Shown here: piece after piece, positions 27,623-37,641 of the stretch
Layout: every line of letters starts with the position of its first letter
Numbering within the stretch: the stretch's first letter is position 1
Assembly (NCBI GenBank): GCA_023421505.1
Contig: JAEZTJ010000008.1
Location: 1 to 64,000, forward strand
Reading direction: 5' to 3'
Length of the DNA stretch: 64,000 bases
Origin: Bacillota bacterium
Lineage (GTDB): Bacteria > Bacillota > Clostridia > Lachnospirales > Lachnospiraceae
Notes under the pieces: model-generated
Seen by the model: the letters and a program-made list of their open reading frames with translations, nothing else
Told to the model about the DNA's origin: nothing
The model's database searches: none
Made by a program: the position numbers and the translations under genes

Positions 27623-28666
27623 CTAAAGACTATTTTTATCAATATAGCTCTTTCTTAGTTGTCCACAGGCAGCATCAATATCTGCGCCCATTTCTCTTCT
27701 TATAGTAACATTAATTCTGTTTTTTTCAAGTATAAATTTGAAATTTTGTATTTTTCTGCTCTCTGATTTCTTGTAATTCCTTTCTTTTATAGGGTTTACA
27801 GGAATTAGATTAATATGGCAGTTCATCCCCTTTACAAGCCTTGCAAGCTCCTTTGCATGCTCCTCCTCATCGTTAACACCATCTACCAGACTGTATTCAA
27901 AGGTAAGCCTTCTACCAGTCTTTTCATAATAATAGGAAAATGCACTGAGCACTTCCTTTAAATCGTATTTTATTGCAACCGGCATCAGCTGCTTTCTTAT
28001 TTCATCATTCGGGGCATGTAAGGACAGTGCTAGGGTTACTGGTAAGCCTTCCTCCGCAAAGGCGCGGATCCTATCAGGGATTCCGCAAGTGGAGACAGTA
28101 ATATTTCTTGCACTGATATTAAGTCCCTTAGTATCAGTTATCAATTTAATAAAACGAATCAAATTATCATAATTATCAAGGGGTTCCCCCGTACCCATAA
28201 CAACAACATTCGAAACACGCTCGCCAGAAATAGCCTGTATTCTATATATCTGCTCCAGCATCTCAGAGGGAAGCAGATCCCGTTCCTTCCCGCCAATCGT
28301 GGAGGCGCAAAACTTACAACCCATCTTACAGCCTACCTGGGAAGAGATACATACACTGTTACCGTGATGATATTTCATTAGTACACTTTCTATCACTCTG
28401 TCATCCATTAGACGAAATAAATATTTTATGGTTCCATCTGCTTGAGAATGAAGGGAGTCTACCTCAGTAAGTACCGTAATCGGGTATTTCTCTTTCAGAC
28501 TTTCTCTCAAATCCTTCGGTAAATTTGTCATCTCATCATAGCTAACTATAAGCTTAGCATGCAGCCATTCATAAACCTGCTTGGCCCGAAAGGCAGGTAA
28601 TCCTAATAGTTTAAACTCTTTCGTCAATTCTTCCTCATAAAAGGATTTTATATCTAAGCTATTCAT
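27623..28666 (-). CDS. rlmN: Dual-specificity 23S rRNA/tRNA adenine C2-methyltransferase RlmN
   Basis: This radical-SAM enzyme methylates C2 of A2503 in 23S rRNA and A37 in some tRNAs. The cluster cysteines are at residues 113, 117 and 120 (GCKMGCKFCAS). The methyl-carrying cysteine near the C-terminus is in DAACGQLR. VVMGTGEPLDNYDN and SLHAPNDEIRKQLMP are also diagnostic. The 347-residue length is normal. It keeps its usual place between rsmB and prpC. Confidence 0.96.
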   Translation of the reverse strand: MNSLDIKSFYEEELTKEFKLLGLPAFRAKQVYEWLHAKLIVSYDEMTNLPKDLRESLKEKYPITVLTEVDSLHSQADGTIKYLFRLMDDRVIESVLMKYHHGNSVCISSQVGCKMGCKFCASTIGGKERDLLPSEMLEQIYRIQAISGERVSNVVVMGTGEPLDNYDNLIRFIKLITDTKGLNISARNITVSTCGIPDRIRAFAEEGLPVTLALSLHAPNDEIRKQLMPVAIKYDLKEVLSAFSYYYEKTGRRLTFEYSLVDGVNDEEEHAKELARLVKGMNCHINLIPVNPIKERNYKKSESRKIQNFKFILEKNRINVTIRREMGADIDAACGQLRKSYIDKNSL

Positions 28667-28735
28667 TTTTTCTATCCTGCTCTTTCTCGTATACTATTAA
28701 CGCCCATATTTTGAGTGAACTCGCGACTTGCCTAA

Positions 28736-30079
28736 CTATTTTTTTCGAAACTTCGAGAGAAAGAAACCATCCGTATGCTGTACCCCTTGTAATAGCTGTA
28801 GATATCCCTGCTTTGTAGTCTCATTAATCAGTTGGGTGGGTAGGCTAGAATCAAGACTTACCGGTTCAAAATCAAAATTATCGATAAACCATTTAAAATT
28901 TTCCAGATTCTCTTCTCTATCTATCGTACAGGTACTAAATATCAATATTCCACCAGTTTTTACATAATTTTGAACAGTTTTTAAAATTATTCTCTGTAAT
29001 TCTATCAGTTCTTTATGTTGATTTTGTGTCAACTTGTATTTTATGTCAGATTTCTTTCCAATTACCCCCAATCCACTACAGGGAAGATCTGCTATTACTA
29101 CATCTGCATAGCCAAATAAATCGTGATCGGGCTCTGTTGCATTCCAAACCTTAGTAATCACATTCGTAAAGCCCATTCGACGTATATTTTCATCGATTAA
29201 ATTCTTCTTGTACTCCGAAATATCCCTTGCTAATACAAGCTTCGCCTTTTCTGCGGCATGTAGCGCTTTCCCTCCCGGCGCGGCGCAAACATCAACTACA
29301 TAATCAGTTTCTCGTAAGTCTGCTGCCTCACAGACTAACATAGAACTCACATCCTGTACTGCAAAATAACCTTTCTGAAAAGTACTCAGTCTTTCCAGAT
29401 AGTCGTAATCCTTAATGATGAAAGCGTAATTTAGATAATCGCTTTGCGTAACTGCGACTCCCTCCTCCTTAAGCATTTCCTTTAGCTGCTCTGGAGATAC
29501 CATTCCTTTATTACATCGAATCGTAACTTCTTTCTCCTTTAACGAAGCCTCCAGTATACTTTCGACCGTATCAAAGCTGTATTGTGATAGCAGCTTTGAT
29601 ACCAGCCACTGCGGTGTGGAATAAGCTATCATCAGATACTTAACCGGTTCCTTGCTTTTATCTGGAAATTGAAGCTCTGCTTTCTTTCGCGAGATATTTC
29701 GAAGTACTGCGTTCACAAAGCCGGAAAGCTTTACAAAGCCCCGTTTCTTAGATAATTTAACAGCCTCGTTACATACTGCAGATGCAGGCACTTTGTCCAT
29801 ATACATAAGCTGATATACACTAAGACGTAATAAATTCCGAATAAACGGCTTCATCTTCGTAGACGGAATTGTAGAAAATTGATCAATCATATAGTCCAGA
29901 GTAATATATAATTTAACTGTACCGGTAAATAACCGTGAAATAAATGCCCTATCCTGTTTGTCAAGCTGCTGGTATTTCTTTAGGGTATGGCTAAGTACTG
30001 TATGGCTGTATTTCTCCCCCTCAAGTACTTCGGATAGCATATCCAGAACTATTTCACGGGTATTAATAAGCTCAGTCAC
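28736..30079 (-). CDS. rsmB: 16S rRNA (cytosine(967)-C(5))-methyltransferase RsmB
   Basis: This SAM-dependent enzyme makes m5C967 in 16S rRNA. The N-terminal NusB-like RNA-binding domain (first about 150 residues) precedes the Rossmann domain with DVCAAPGGKALHAAE. The two key cysteines are in DLPCSGLGVIG and FSTCTIDREEN. The frame is open to 30094, but GGAGGA lies 7 bases before a GTG at 30079, which is chosen (447 residues). This start overlaps the 3' end of the zinc peptidase gene by 8 bp, so translation is probably coupled. Confidence 0.94.
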   Translation of the reverse strand: MTELINTREIVLDMLSEVLEGEKYSHTVLSHTLKKYQQLDKQDRAFISRLFTGTVKLYITLDYMIDQFSTIPSTKMKPFIRNLLRLSVYQLMYMDKVPASAVCNEAVKLSKKRGFVKLSGFVNAVLRNISRKKAELQFPDKSKEPVKYLMIAYSTPQWLVSKLLSQYSFDTVESILEASLKEKEVTIRCNKGMVSPEQLKEMLKEEGVAVTQSDYLNYAFIIKDYDYLERLSTFQKGYFAVQDVSSMLVCEAADLRETDYVVDVCAAPGGKALHAAEKAKLVLARDISEYKKNLIDENIRRMGFTNVITKVWNATEPDHDLFGYADVVIADLPCSGLGVIGKKSDIKYKLTQNQHKELIELQRIILKTVQNYVKTGGILIFSTCTIDREENLENFKWFIDNFDFEPVSLDSSLPTQLINETTKQGYLQLLQGVQHTDGFFLSKFRKK

Positions 30080-30779
30080 GATTTCTTCCTCCACCGAATA
30101 AAATAATTAATCTTAATAACTGTAAAATCGTAGCAGCAGCCGCTGCTACATAGGTTAGAGCTGCTGCATCTAATACTTTTTTGGATTGCCTAAGCTCATC
30201 TCCGTACAAAATTCCTGTTTCACCTAATTTTGCTATTGCCCTTTTGGAAGCATTAAATTCAACAGGAAGTGTAATGATTTGAAAAAGCACTGCTGCAGAA
30301 AACAAAATGATACCTAAATTTATCAAAAATTCATTATAGCTCATGAAAACACCAAGTAAGATGATTGGCCAGGAAGCCATTGAACCAATATTTGCTACAG
30401 GTACCAAAGTACTTCGCAGTATTAATGGTGCATAGGAGTGTTGATGCTGTAACGCGTGGCCACACTCATGAGCAGCCACCCCGATTGCGGCAAGAGAAGA
30501 CTGTCCATATACCGAATCTGAAAGTCTGAGCACCTTTCTTCGTGGATCATAATGATCACTTAGATTACCGGAGACTCTTTCTATTCTGACATCATAAATT
30601 CCGGCTTCTTTCAGCAGGCGATCAGCCGCCTGTGCCCCGGTAAGACCTGACATACTCCCAACCCGGGAATATCTCGTAAAGGTCGATCTTACTCGACCTG
30701 AAGCTGCCAAGGAAATAACAACACCAATTAATACCAATATATAGGTTCGATCAAAATATGGATAGAAACCATAACCCAT
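30072..30779 (-). CDS. Membrane zinc metallopeptidase (YugP-like)
   Basis: This 235-residue membrane protease has an HECGH zinc site at residues 104-108 (GVAAHECGHALQHQ). There is an N-terminal hydrophobic segment, two or three more in the middle (around ASWPIILLGVFMSYNEFLINLGIILFSA, residues 134-161), and one near the end. It matches the neutral zinc metallopeptidase family (PF04298). Its substrates are unknown. AGAAGGTG precedes the ATG. Insertion of this gene between fmt and rsmB is common in clostridia but absent from the Bacillus operon. Confidence 0.87.
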   Translation of the reverse strand: MGYGFYPYFDRTYILVLIGVVISLAASGRVRSTFTRYSRVGSMSGLTGAQAADRLLKEAGIYDVRIERVSGNLSDHYDPRRKVLRLSDSVYGQSSLAAIGVAAHECGHALQHQHSYAPLILRSTLVPVANIGSMASWPIILLGVFMSYNEFLINLGIILFSAAVLFQIITLPVEFNASKRAIAKLGETGILYGDELRQSKKVLDAAALTYVAAAAATILQLLRLIILFGGGRNRD

Positions 30780-30918
30780 ACCTACACCTTCTTTCTAATT
30801 CTGCTGCGTCAACTAGTTATTTATAAATATAATATCAGTAAGGTAATACTGTATTGCTATTGTTACTTCTTATATGGGCTTTACTGCTTCAAAATATTAA
30901 CTTATTCAATTCTTATAT

Positions 30919-31875
30919 TCATATTGGCTGCTTACAACCTAATTTCGCACCCTTCATCACCGGATATCCTCTTAAAAATGCATCTGCGCTCATTCGCTTT
31001 TTCCCTTCTAACTGCAACTCCTTGATGACAAGAATTCCCTTTCCGGTCATGACTGCCAGAGAATCCTTACGAAGTTCAATCACTTCACCGGGTATCGCCT
31101 CAGAGTTACTGCCTTCAAGGCTTTCTTCAACTGAAGCCCTCCATAATTTTAAGGTTTTTCCCTCTAAAAAAGTATAAGCACTGGGCCAAGGATTTAAACC
31201 ACGGATTAGCCTCTCTATACTTACTGCAGGTTGGGTAAAATCAATATTTCCCATTTCCTTATTTATCATTTTAACATAGGTAGCCTTATCATTATCCTGC
31301 GGGACTCTGACAGCACTGTTATCCTCAAGCTTTTGTAAAGCTTTTAATAATGTCTCCCCACCAAGCTCCGCCAGCTTATCAAAGAGACTGCCTCCTGTCT
31401 CCTCCTCCGTAATCTGAATACTATCCTGTAATATAATATCTCCTGTATCAATTCCGACATCCATATGCATAATCGTGATACCGGTCTCTTTCTCCCCATC
31501 AATAATTGAATATTGAATCGGGGCGGCACCGCGGTATTTTGGAAGTAAGGAAGCGTGTACACATATGCAGCCTTTTCTTGGTAGATCAAGTAAAGGCTTC
31601 GGCAGTATCTGTCCAAAAGCTGCTACAACAATAACCTCCGGAGACAATTCCTTAATAGTTTGTAAAAATTGCTCCTCCTTTACCTTAGCTGGTTGAAATA
31701 CCTTAAGTTCATGCTTTATAGCAAGCTCTTTTACAGGAGAAAAGCTAATTTCCTGCCCTCTTCCCTTCTGCTTATCAGGCTGTGTCACTACTCCAATTAT
31801 CTCATACTTTGATTCAATTAATTTTTTCAAAATAGTAGCCGCAAAATCAGGCGTTCCCATAAATAAAATACGCAT
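30919..31875 (-). CDS. fmt: Methionyl-tRNA formyltransferase
   Basis: This enzyme formylates initiator Met-tRNA using 10-formyl-tetrahydrofolate. MRILFMGTPDFAATIL opens the Rossmann fold, the catalytic HASLLPKYRGAAPIQ and the later MDxGxDTGDI-like MDVGIDTGDII are present, and the C-terminal OB domain starts near LRGLNPWPSAYT. GGAGGTAATG precedes the ATG at 31875, so the longer frame to 31887 is not used. It follows def by 42 bp, as in most bacteria. Confidence 0.95.
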   Translation of the reverse strand: MRILFMGTPDFAATILKKLIESKYEIIGVVTQPDKQKGRGQEISFSPVKELAIKHELKVFQPAKVKEEQFLQTIKELSPEVIVVAAFGQILPKPLLDLPRKGCICVHASLLPKYRGAAPIQYSIIDGEKETGITIMHMDVGIDTGDIILQDSIQITEEETGGSLFDKLAELGGETLLKALQKLEDNSAVRVPQDNDKATYVKMINKEMGNIDFTQPAVSIERLIRGLNPWPSAYTFLEGKTLKLWRASVEESLEGSNSEAIPGEVIELRKDSLAVMTGKGILVIKELQLEGKKRMSADAFLRGYPVMKGAKLGCKQPI

Positions 31876-31917
31876 CATTACCTCCACTGTGTAAGTGAAA
31901 AAAGCACACTTATAATG

Positions 31918-32403
31918 TTATTGTACCTCTTCGTCCTCAAATGTATTACGAAGCTCGCCTGTCTTTTTTTCTACATATAATACACCATCAAGATGGTCTA
32001 TTTCATGACAAAAGGCTCTCGCGAGAAGTCCTGTACCTTCGACAGTAAATTCTTTCATATTTTTATCAAAGGCTTTTACCTTGACATAATTGGGCCTTGT
32101 TACTGTACCAACCTTCCCCGGTACACTTAAGCAGGCTTCATCTCCCGTCTGCTCTCCCTCAGTTTCTATTATAACAGGATTAATTAGAATTAAAGGGTCA
32201 TTACCCTCCTCTGATATATCGATTACTACAAGACGCTTCAATACTCCCACCTGCGGAGCTGCAAGCCCAACTCCATTTGCCTCATACAGAGTATCAAGCA
32301 TATCCTCAATTAAAGTAAGAATTTTTTTATCCACATTCTGTATTTCTTTACTTGCTTTATTCAGTACCGAATCTCCGATTTCTCTAATATTTCTTATTGC
32401 CAT
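31918..32403 (-). CDS. def: Peptide deformylase
   Basis: This metalloenzyme removes the N-formyl group from new proteins. All three motifs are present in 161 residues: GVGLAAPQVG (44-53), EACLSVP with metal ligand Cys91, and CHEIDHLDG with ligands His133 and His137. EACLSVP differs from the common EGCLSVP by one residue. AGAGAGGA precedes the ATG. It starts after a 221-bp gap behind priA that holds a candidate promoter. Confidence 0.95.
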   Translation of the reverse strand: MAIRNIREIGDSVLNKASKEIQNVDKKILTLIEDMLDTLYEANGVGLAAPQVGVLKRLVVIDISEEGNDPLILINPVIIETEGEQTGDEACLSVPGKVGTVTRPNYVKVKAFDKNMKEFTVEGTGLLARAFCHEIDHLDGVLYVEKKTGELRNTFEDEEVQ

Positions 32404-32422
32404 TCTTATTTTCCTCTCTTTA

Positions 32423-32456
32423 CTTCCACTTCAAAATAGTATCTATTGTATACACT
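32423..32456. repeat. Degraded half-copy of the 42.2-kb foldback repeat
   Basis: CTTCCACTTCAAAATAGTATCTA (32423-32445) matches CTTCCGCTTCGGAATAGTATCTA in the right arm of the foldback element near 42.28-42.30 kb at 20 of 23 positions, and GTATACA follows in both. Only one arm is present here. Confidence 0.45.
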
Positions 32457-32548
32457 GCTTACAATTTATTAGTATCGCTATTACTTATAAAATAATGAAA
32501 CGATAAAATACTTCTGCTTTATAATATATTTTCTCAAAATAATTATTA

Positions 32549-32578
32549 ATAATAGCATAAAGGTATTCTATTTATCAA
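32549..32578 (-). promoter_or_regulatory. Candidate promoter of the def-fmt operon
   Basis: TTGATA (32578-32573), an 18-bp spacer and TATTAT (32554-32549) on the minus strand lie in the gap between priA and def. It may supply transcription independent of murE-priA. Confidence 0.4.
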
Positions 32579-32624
32579 CAAAATAACTGAAAAGTATATA
32601 AACAATTCACAAATAAAGTATAAA

Positions 32625-34871
32625 TTAATAGCCGCTCATGGGATTAAAATCAAATTGCAGGCTACAGCCGGCAAAACGCTCCGAATACTTAAAAAATCCT
32701 TCCATATCATTCTTAATTGTAATTAAAGTATTATAGTTTTCATTTTTTAAATATATAACCCTGCGATAGATATCATTTGCTTTTGCCAAAGCTGCAGGAG
32801 CAGGACCAATCATTTCAGTAAGTATACCCTGCTGCTTTAGATAAAGCTTAACTGCCTCTCCTAAATGCGCCGCCGCCTGTTCAGCCAACTGTTCTTGATC
32901 AGAGGTAACTAGCATTAAAAGTATATGTGAGGTCGGCGGATACTGCATCATTTCGCGATATAAAAGCTCCTGATCGTAAAAAGCTTTATAGTCTCCGGCA
33001 GCTGCTGTAATAACGCTGTAATGCTCCGGATGATAGGTTTGAATTACTACCTCTCCCGGGAGCGTATCCCTACCTGCTCTTCCTGCTGCCTGACAAAGTA
33101 ACTGAAAGGTCCTTTCACTGGCCCTAAAATCTCCGGTGTATAGCGATAAGTCAGCCGCAATAATTCCAACCAGTGTAACCTTTGGAAAATCATGGCCTTT
33201 CACAATCATCTGTGTACCAATTAGAATATCTGCTTTATGCTCTGAAAAAGCTGATAAGATAGCATCGTGACCACCCTTATTCTTTGTTGTATCCGTATCC
33301 ATTCTTAATACGCGGGCATTTGGAAATTCTTTTTTCACTAACTCTTCTACTTTTTGCGTCCCTGTCCCGAAGGCTGCAATATATTTCGAGCCACATTCCG
33401 GGCAAATATCCGGTTTTGTAGCCTCGTACCCACAATAATGACATACCATCCTCCCATTATGATGTGAAGTCATCGATACATCACAGTGTGGACATTTTAT
33501 TACAAAGCCGCAGCTTCTGCAGGAAATAAAGCCTGCATAACCTCTGCGGTTTAAAAATAACATAATCTGTTCCTTCTTATTTAATCGGTCAATAATTAAT
33601 TCCTTTAACTTTACACTAAAAATCGATTTGTTTTTATTTTTTAATTCTTCTCTTAAATCTACAATCCAAACCAAAGGAGGCTCTGCCTCCTTCGCTCTTT
33701 TAGTTAAAGCATAGAGCTTATATTCACCAAGCCTTGCTCTATAATAGGTCTCTAAGGATGGAGTTGCAGATCCTAAAAGGACGGAAGCGTTCGTAAGCTC
33801 AGCACGTTTGATCGCAGTAAGAACCGCATGATATTTTGGAGATATTTCACTTTTATAGCTTCCCTCATGCTCCTCGTCAATTATAATCAAACCAAGCTTT
33901 TGAAAGGGGGTAAATAAAGCCGATCTCGGCCCTATGATAATATCGATCTCACCATTTCTTGCTCGTTCACTCTGATCGTAGCGCTCCCCCTGCGACATCC
34001 TCGAATTCATGATAGAGATACGCTCTCCGAAACGTTTATAAAACCGCTGTACCGTCTGAAAGGTCAACGCTATCTCCGGAATCAATAATATTACCTGCTT
34101 GCCCTTATCTATAACTGAAGCAATTATTTCCATATAAACCTCAGTCTTACCGCTTCCGGTAATACCATGGATCAGATATGTACTGCGTTTTCCCTCCTCA
34201 TATTCCTTCATAAAATCGTCAACAATATATTGTTGTTCGTTATTTAATGCAACTTTCTTATATAATTCACTTTTGTTTTTGATTGGATTACGATAAAGCT
34301 GCTCTGAAATAATCTTCATTATTCCCTGCTTTTCCATTCCCTGCAGAGTAGTTCTCGGAATATTCAGCTTATTAACAGCCACCTCGTAACTTAGAACTCT
34401 GTTCTTCATTAATGCTTCAAGAAGCCGTAATTTTGCTTTATTATTTTTCCTCTGATACTCGAAGTAGAGTTGGTTTGCCTGTTCCGGCTCAATCGACAAG
34501 CTGATGCTTCTTTGCTCCTTTATCTTAACCGCTTTTTTTACTGGAATAACTGTTTTCAGTGAGTCATTCATAGTCCCGCCAAAGGTTTCCTTCATCCAGT
34601 AAGCCAGATAGATCAGATGGCTTTCTATCACCGGTGCTCCCTTCACCACTTCAGTAATCGGCTTTATCATAGCTTTATTAATCTTCGGCTCTGTCGACAA
34701 GTCAACAATATACCCGTTAATCCGTCTGTTTCCCTTACCAAAGGGTACAATCACCAAAGCTCCGATGACAGCCTCCTCTATAAGCTCCTTCGGAATAGCA
34801 TACTGATATGTCTTATCTAAGTTTTCATGGGAAATATCAATGATAATATCAGCATAACTTTGAAAAGACAT
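32625..34871 (-). CDS. priA: Primosomal protein N' (replication restart helicase PriA)
   Basis: PriA rebuilds replication forks away from the origin by loading the helicase. The N-terminal 3'BD (SYADIIIDISHENLDKTYQY) is followed by a winged-helix part. The helicase core has GITGSGKTEVYM, the DEEH box (IIDEEHEGSYKSE), and GSATPSLET. A zinc-binding insert has CRSCG, CPHCD, CHYCG and CPECG pairs. The C-terminal lobe includes IGTQMIVKGHDFPKVTLVGII and CQAAGRAGR. Length (748) is normal. It follows murE by 33 bp. Confidence 0.96.
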   Translation of the reverse strand: MSFQSYADIIIDISHENLDKTYQYAIPKELIEEAVIGALVIVPFGKGNRRINGYIVDLSTEPKINKAMIKPITEVVKGAPVIESHLIYLAYWMKETFGGTMNDSLKTVIPVKKAVKIKEQRSISLSIEPEQANQLYFEYQRKNNKAKLRLLEALMKNRVLSYEVAVNKLNIPRTTLQGMEKQGIMKIISEQLYRNPIKNKSELYKKVALNNEQQYIVDDFMKEYEEGKRSTYLIHGITGSGKTEVYMEIIASVIDKGKQVILLIPEIALTFQTVQRFYKRFGERISIMNSRMSQGERYDQSERARNGEIDIIIGPRSALFTPFQKLGLIIIDEEHEGSYKSEISPKYHAVLTAIKRAELTNASVLLGSATPSLETYYRARLGEYKLYALTKRAKEAEPPLVWIVDLREELKNKNKSIFSVKLKELIIDRLNKKEQIMLFLNRRGYAGFISCRSCGFVIKCPHCDVSMTSHHNGRMVCHYCGYEATKPDICPECGSKYIAAFGTGTQKVEELVKKEFPNARVLRMDTDTTKNKGGHDAILSAFSEHKADILIGTQMIVKGHDFPKVTLVGIIAADLSLYTGDFRASERTFQLLCQAAGRAGRDTLPGEVVIQTYHPEHYSVITAAAGDYKAFYDQELLYREMMQYPPTSHILLMLVTSDQEQLAEQAAAHLGEAVKLYLKQQGILTEMIGPAPAALAKANDIYRRVIYLKNENYNTLITIKNDMEGFFKYSERFAGCSLQFDFNPMSGY

Positions 34872-34904
34872 AACGACCTCCTATGTATTTATATTCGAAT
34901 TATA

Positions 34905-36362
34905 TCAATTACAGGCCAAAATATCGGCGATAAGCTCCCGCTCATCCATATGATATTTGACTCCCTTTATTTCCTGATAGTCTTCATGTCCTTTGCCTGC
35001 AAGTACTATAACATCGCCCTCTTGCGCATTATCTATGCAGTAACGGATTGCTTCCTTACGGTCATCTATTTCCACATATTTACCGGGACCCCTTTTAACG
35101 CCAACGATAATATCATTGATAATATCCTTTGGTTCCTCATTTCTCGGATTATCACTGGTTACTACAGTAAGATCAGCAAGCTTAGAGGAAACTTCGCCCA
35201 TCTCAAATCTTCTGTCCCTTGATCTGTTTCCACCGCAGCCAAACAGACAAATTAAACGTTTTGGGTGGTATTCTTTAATTGTTGTCAGTAAACTTCGAAG
35301 GCTCATTGCATTATGTGCATAATCAATCATCAGGGTAAATCGATCCGATACCGGTACGAGTTCTACGCGGCCTCTTACATTGACTTTATCAAGTGCTTTT
35401 GTTATTTCCTGAGTGCTTACACCAAAGTGCCTGCAAAGAGCTATGGCACTCAGCGAATTATATACATTAAATCTGCCGGGAACATTCATCTCGACTTCAA
35501 AATTCATTAAGCCCTCTACACCGTAGGAGATACCAAGATAACCCGGGCGTTCTATTAGTTTTACATTGGTTGCACGGATATCCGCCTGCTCGCTAAAGCC
35601 AAAGGTCTCAACCTGGCAGCTATGCCCCTTTAGTATTTCCTGCGCATGCTGATCATCCATATTTATTAAGCCGATTTTACATTGCTTAAAAAGCTTGCTC
35701 TTACAGCGAAGATAATCCTCAAAATCCTTATGCTCTGCGCCTCCGATATGATCTGGCTCTAAGTTGGTAAATATACCATAATCAAAGGTAAAACCTGCTA
35801 GTCTATTTAGCATGAGTCCCTGGGAGGAGGCCTCCATCACCACATATTCACAACCTGCTTCTACCATCTCCCTAAAGGTTTTCTGTATAATATAAGATTC
35901 CGGAGTTGTATTATTAGCCGGAATTATTTTCTCTCCGATAATAGTTTCTATGGTTCCAATAAGACCAACCTTCTTTCCTGTATTCTCGAGGATCGACTTT
36001 ATCATATAGGTGGTGGTGGTTTTTCCCTTCGTCCCTGTTACACCAATTGTTGTAAGCTTTCCTGCCGGATGATTAAAATAAGCAGCTGACATACATGCTA
36101 ATGCCAGTCTGGTATCTGCGGTCTTTATTACTGTTACCCCTTCTGGAAAGATCATTTCCCGTTCTACAATAATCGCCGCTGCACCCTTTCTTACAACCTC
36201 CTCGAGGTAATTATGTCCGTCGGTTACAGCTCCTACAATACAGATGAATATAGAACCTACTACCACTTTTCTTGAATCATATACTAGTTCGGTAACAGGG
36301 GTATGTAGTTCTCCCTGTAAACAATTATATTCAAATTCCTTTAACAGCTGATCTAAAAACAT
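34905..36362 (-). CDS. murE: UDP-N-acetylmuramoyl-tripeptide synthetase MurE, meso-diaminopimelate type
   Basis: This Mur ligase adds the third residue of the stem peptide. LVYDSRKVVVGSIFICI and the P-loop GVTGTKGKTTTTYM (108-121) are present. DNPRNEEP near residue 400 is the motif that selects meso-diaminopimelate, so the organism probably has DAP-type peptidoglycan. GAGGAGG precedes the ATG. Unlike the other mur genes, it lies outside the dcw cluster, at the head of the priA block, about 21 kb away from mraY. Confidence 0.95.
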   Translation of the reverse strand: MFLDQLLKEFEYNCLQGELHTPVTELVYDSRKVVVGSIFICIVGAVTDGHNYLEEVVRKGAAAIIVEREMIFPEGVTVIKTADTRLALACMSAAYFNHPAGKLTTIGVTGTKGKTTTTYMIKSILENTGKKVGLIGTIETIIGEKIIPANNTTPESYIIQKTFREMVEAGCEYVVMEASSQGLMLNRLAGFTFDYGIFTNLEPDHIGGAEHKDFEDYLRCKSKLFKQCKIGLINMDDQHAQEILKGHSCQVETFGFSEQADIRATNVKLIERPGYLGISYGVEGLMNFEVEMNVPGRFNVYNSLSAIALCRHFGVSTQEITKALDKVNVRGRVELVPVSDRFTLMIDYAHNAMSLRSLLTTIKEYHPKRLICLFGCGGNRSRDRRFEMGEVSSKLADLTVVTSDNPRNEEPKDIINDIIVGVKRGPGKYVEIDDRKEAIRYCIDNAQEGDVIVLAGKGHEDYQEIKGVKYHMDERELIADILACN

Positions 36363-36413
36363 ATTCTGCCTCCTCGAATTCTCTACTTAATTCTATATTA
36401 TAAAACAATCAGA

Positions 36414-36442
36414 TTATTACTTTTCCCTGATAAAGATAACAA
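36414..36442 (-). promoter_or_regulatory. Weak candidate promoter upstream of murE
   Basis: TTGTTA (36442-36437), a 17-bp spacer and TAATAA (36419-36414) on the minus strand precede murE by 50 bp. The match is moderate. The rest of the 36363-36753 gap holds only the terminator at 36676-36700; I see no gene there. Confidence 0.3.
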
Positions 36443-36675
36443 TGCTATTAGCCTAGTCTATCTCATATATAATTATAGGCTAATAATCTAATTTGTAAAG
36501 AAAAAGACATCTTTTAAATAATATCTTCCTTAAAACATCCTCAATATATAAGCAAAATAGACTGTAATACTATGAATAATTTTCAGTTCTTACTTATGTT
36601 AATAGGTCAGTATAATAGTGTCAAAAAGGGCTTTGTACCTATGAGCCACCAAATTATCCGGCTATTTGCACATAC

Positions 36676-36700
36676 AAAAAGACAGGCTAACCTGCCTTTT
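36676..36700 (-). terminator. Terminator downstream of the DUF434 gene
   Basis: AAGGCAGG pairs with CCTGTCTT (one G-U) around a TTAG loop, followed by TTTTG on the minus strand. A TTTT tract also follows on the plus strand. Confidence 0.6.
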
Positions 36701-36753
36701 CTTATTATACTATATATACCAATTAAGGCAATTGACTATTATGAGAATTACAC

Positions 36754-37467
36754 TTAAAAATTATTACTTAAGTCCGTATAATGTAAATCAGGTAATTGTT
36801 CCATAATAATCTCGGCAATAAGATTGTACCAACTCTTACATCTGTCTAAAATAATAGCATCTCCGGTAATCACATTACCTATTTTCTCAAGTATAACATC
36901 AGCATTATTCACAAGCTCAGCTTTCACAGTAAAGGAAAATGAGGTGAGCAGCTCTAATAATCTCAGCTTCAATCTTCCAGTATTAGAAACCGGTGCATCC
37001 AGGTAAAAAGTTACCTCTTCCATTTCAAGCACTTCAAGCTTCTCTCCTATCAGCCGGATCGCAGTCTCCGTCTGATCAATCAATCGATAGGTGCCTCTTA
37101 AGCCAGCCAGATCCCTAATGCAATCATCCATACAACGAATAAGCGTCCCGTCTGAAAGTGCTACTTCTAAGGTGATAATACTATTCAAGCCGTCAATATA
37201 AACCCTTCTGCCAGGTAAAGCATTGATAAGCTTTTTCTCCTGCCTAAGCCTTAAAGAGCTTTGCGTCGCAGTTGCCCTAACGATAGCTAATCTCTGACGT
37301 TCGGAAAGCATATAGTGATTGCCTACAAAGGTAGACGCATTTTTGATTGGATACCCCTGCTCCAGCAGATATAGTAAATCCTTTTGTGCCATCCTAAGTA
37401 GCGCAGCGCTTTCTTTAGCAAATTCCTTCTCGTCTGAAGGGACAAAGCCCCGTCTGCTGTCAGCCAT
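36754..37467 (-). CDS. DUF434 domain-containing protein
   Basis: This is a 237-residue cytoplasmic protein that matches the DUF434/DUF5616 family. RRGFVPSDEKEF at the N-terminus, DLLYLLEQGYPIKNASTFVGNHYMLSERQRLAI (residues about 31-63) and the IDGLNSIITLEVALSDGTLIRCMDDCIRDLAGLRGTYR region (two family signatures) are recognisable. The second half has acidic positions (YIDGLN, FYLDAPVSNTG, DAIILDRCKSWYNL) that look like a PIN/NYN-type metal-binding nuclease fold, which is inference. It stands alone between two non-coding gaps with its own terminator. No function is established. Confidence 0.72.
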   Translation of the reverse strand: MADSRRGFVPSDEKEFAKESAALLRMAQKDLLYLLEQGYPIKNASTFVGNHYMLSERQRLAIVRATATQSSLRLRQEKKLINALPGRRVYIDGLNSIITLEVALSDGTLIRCMDDCIRDLAGLRGTYRLIDQTETAIRLIGEKLEVLEMEEVTFYLDAPVSNTGRLKLRLLELLTSFSFTVKAELVNNADVILEKIGNVITGDAIILDRCKSWYNLIAEIIMEQLPDLHYTDLSNNF

Positions 37468-37641
37468 CCTATCACCTTTTCATGCAGTGTTGATTGTTGT
37501 TATAAATTATTACCCAAACATACTATTTTTATCATTACTTCCAATTATATTCCATATTCTTCGCGGTAGTATCTGATGTATTTCCCTAATAATGTATTGA
37601 TACAGCCAATTAGCTTACTAATGGCGGAGGTAGGAGCTTTT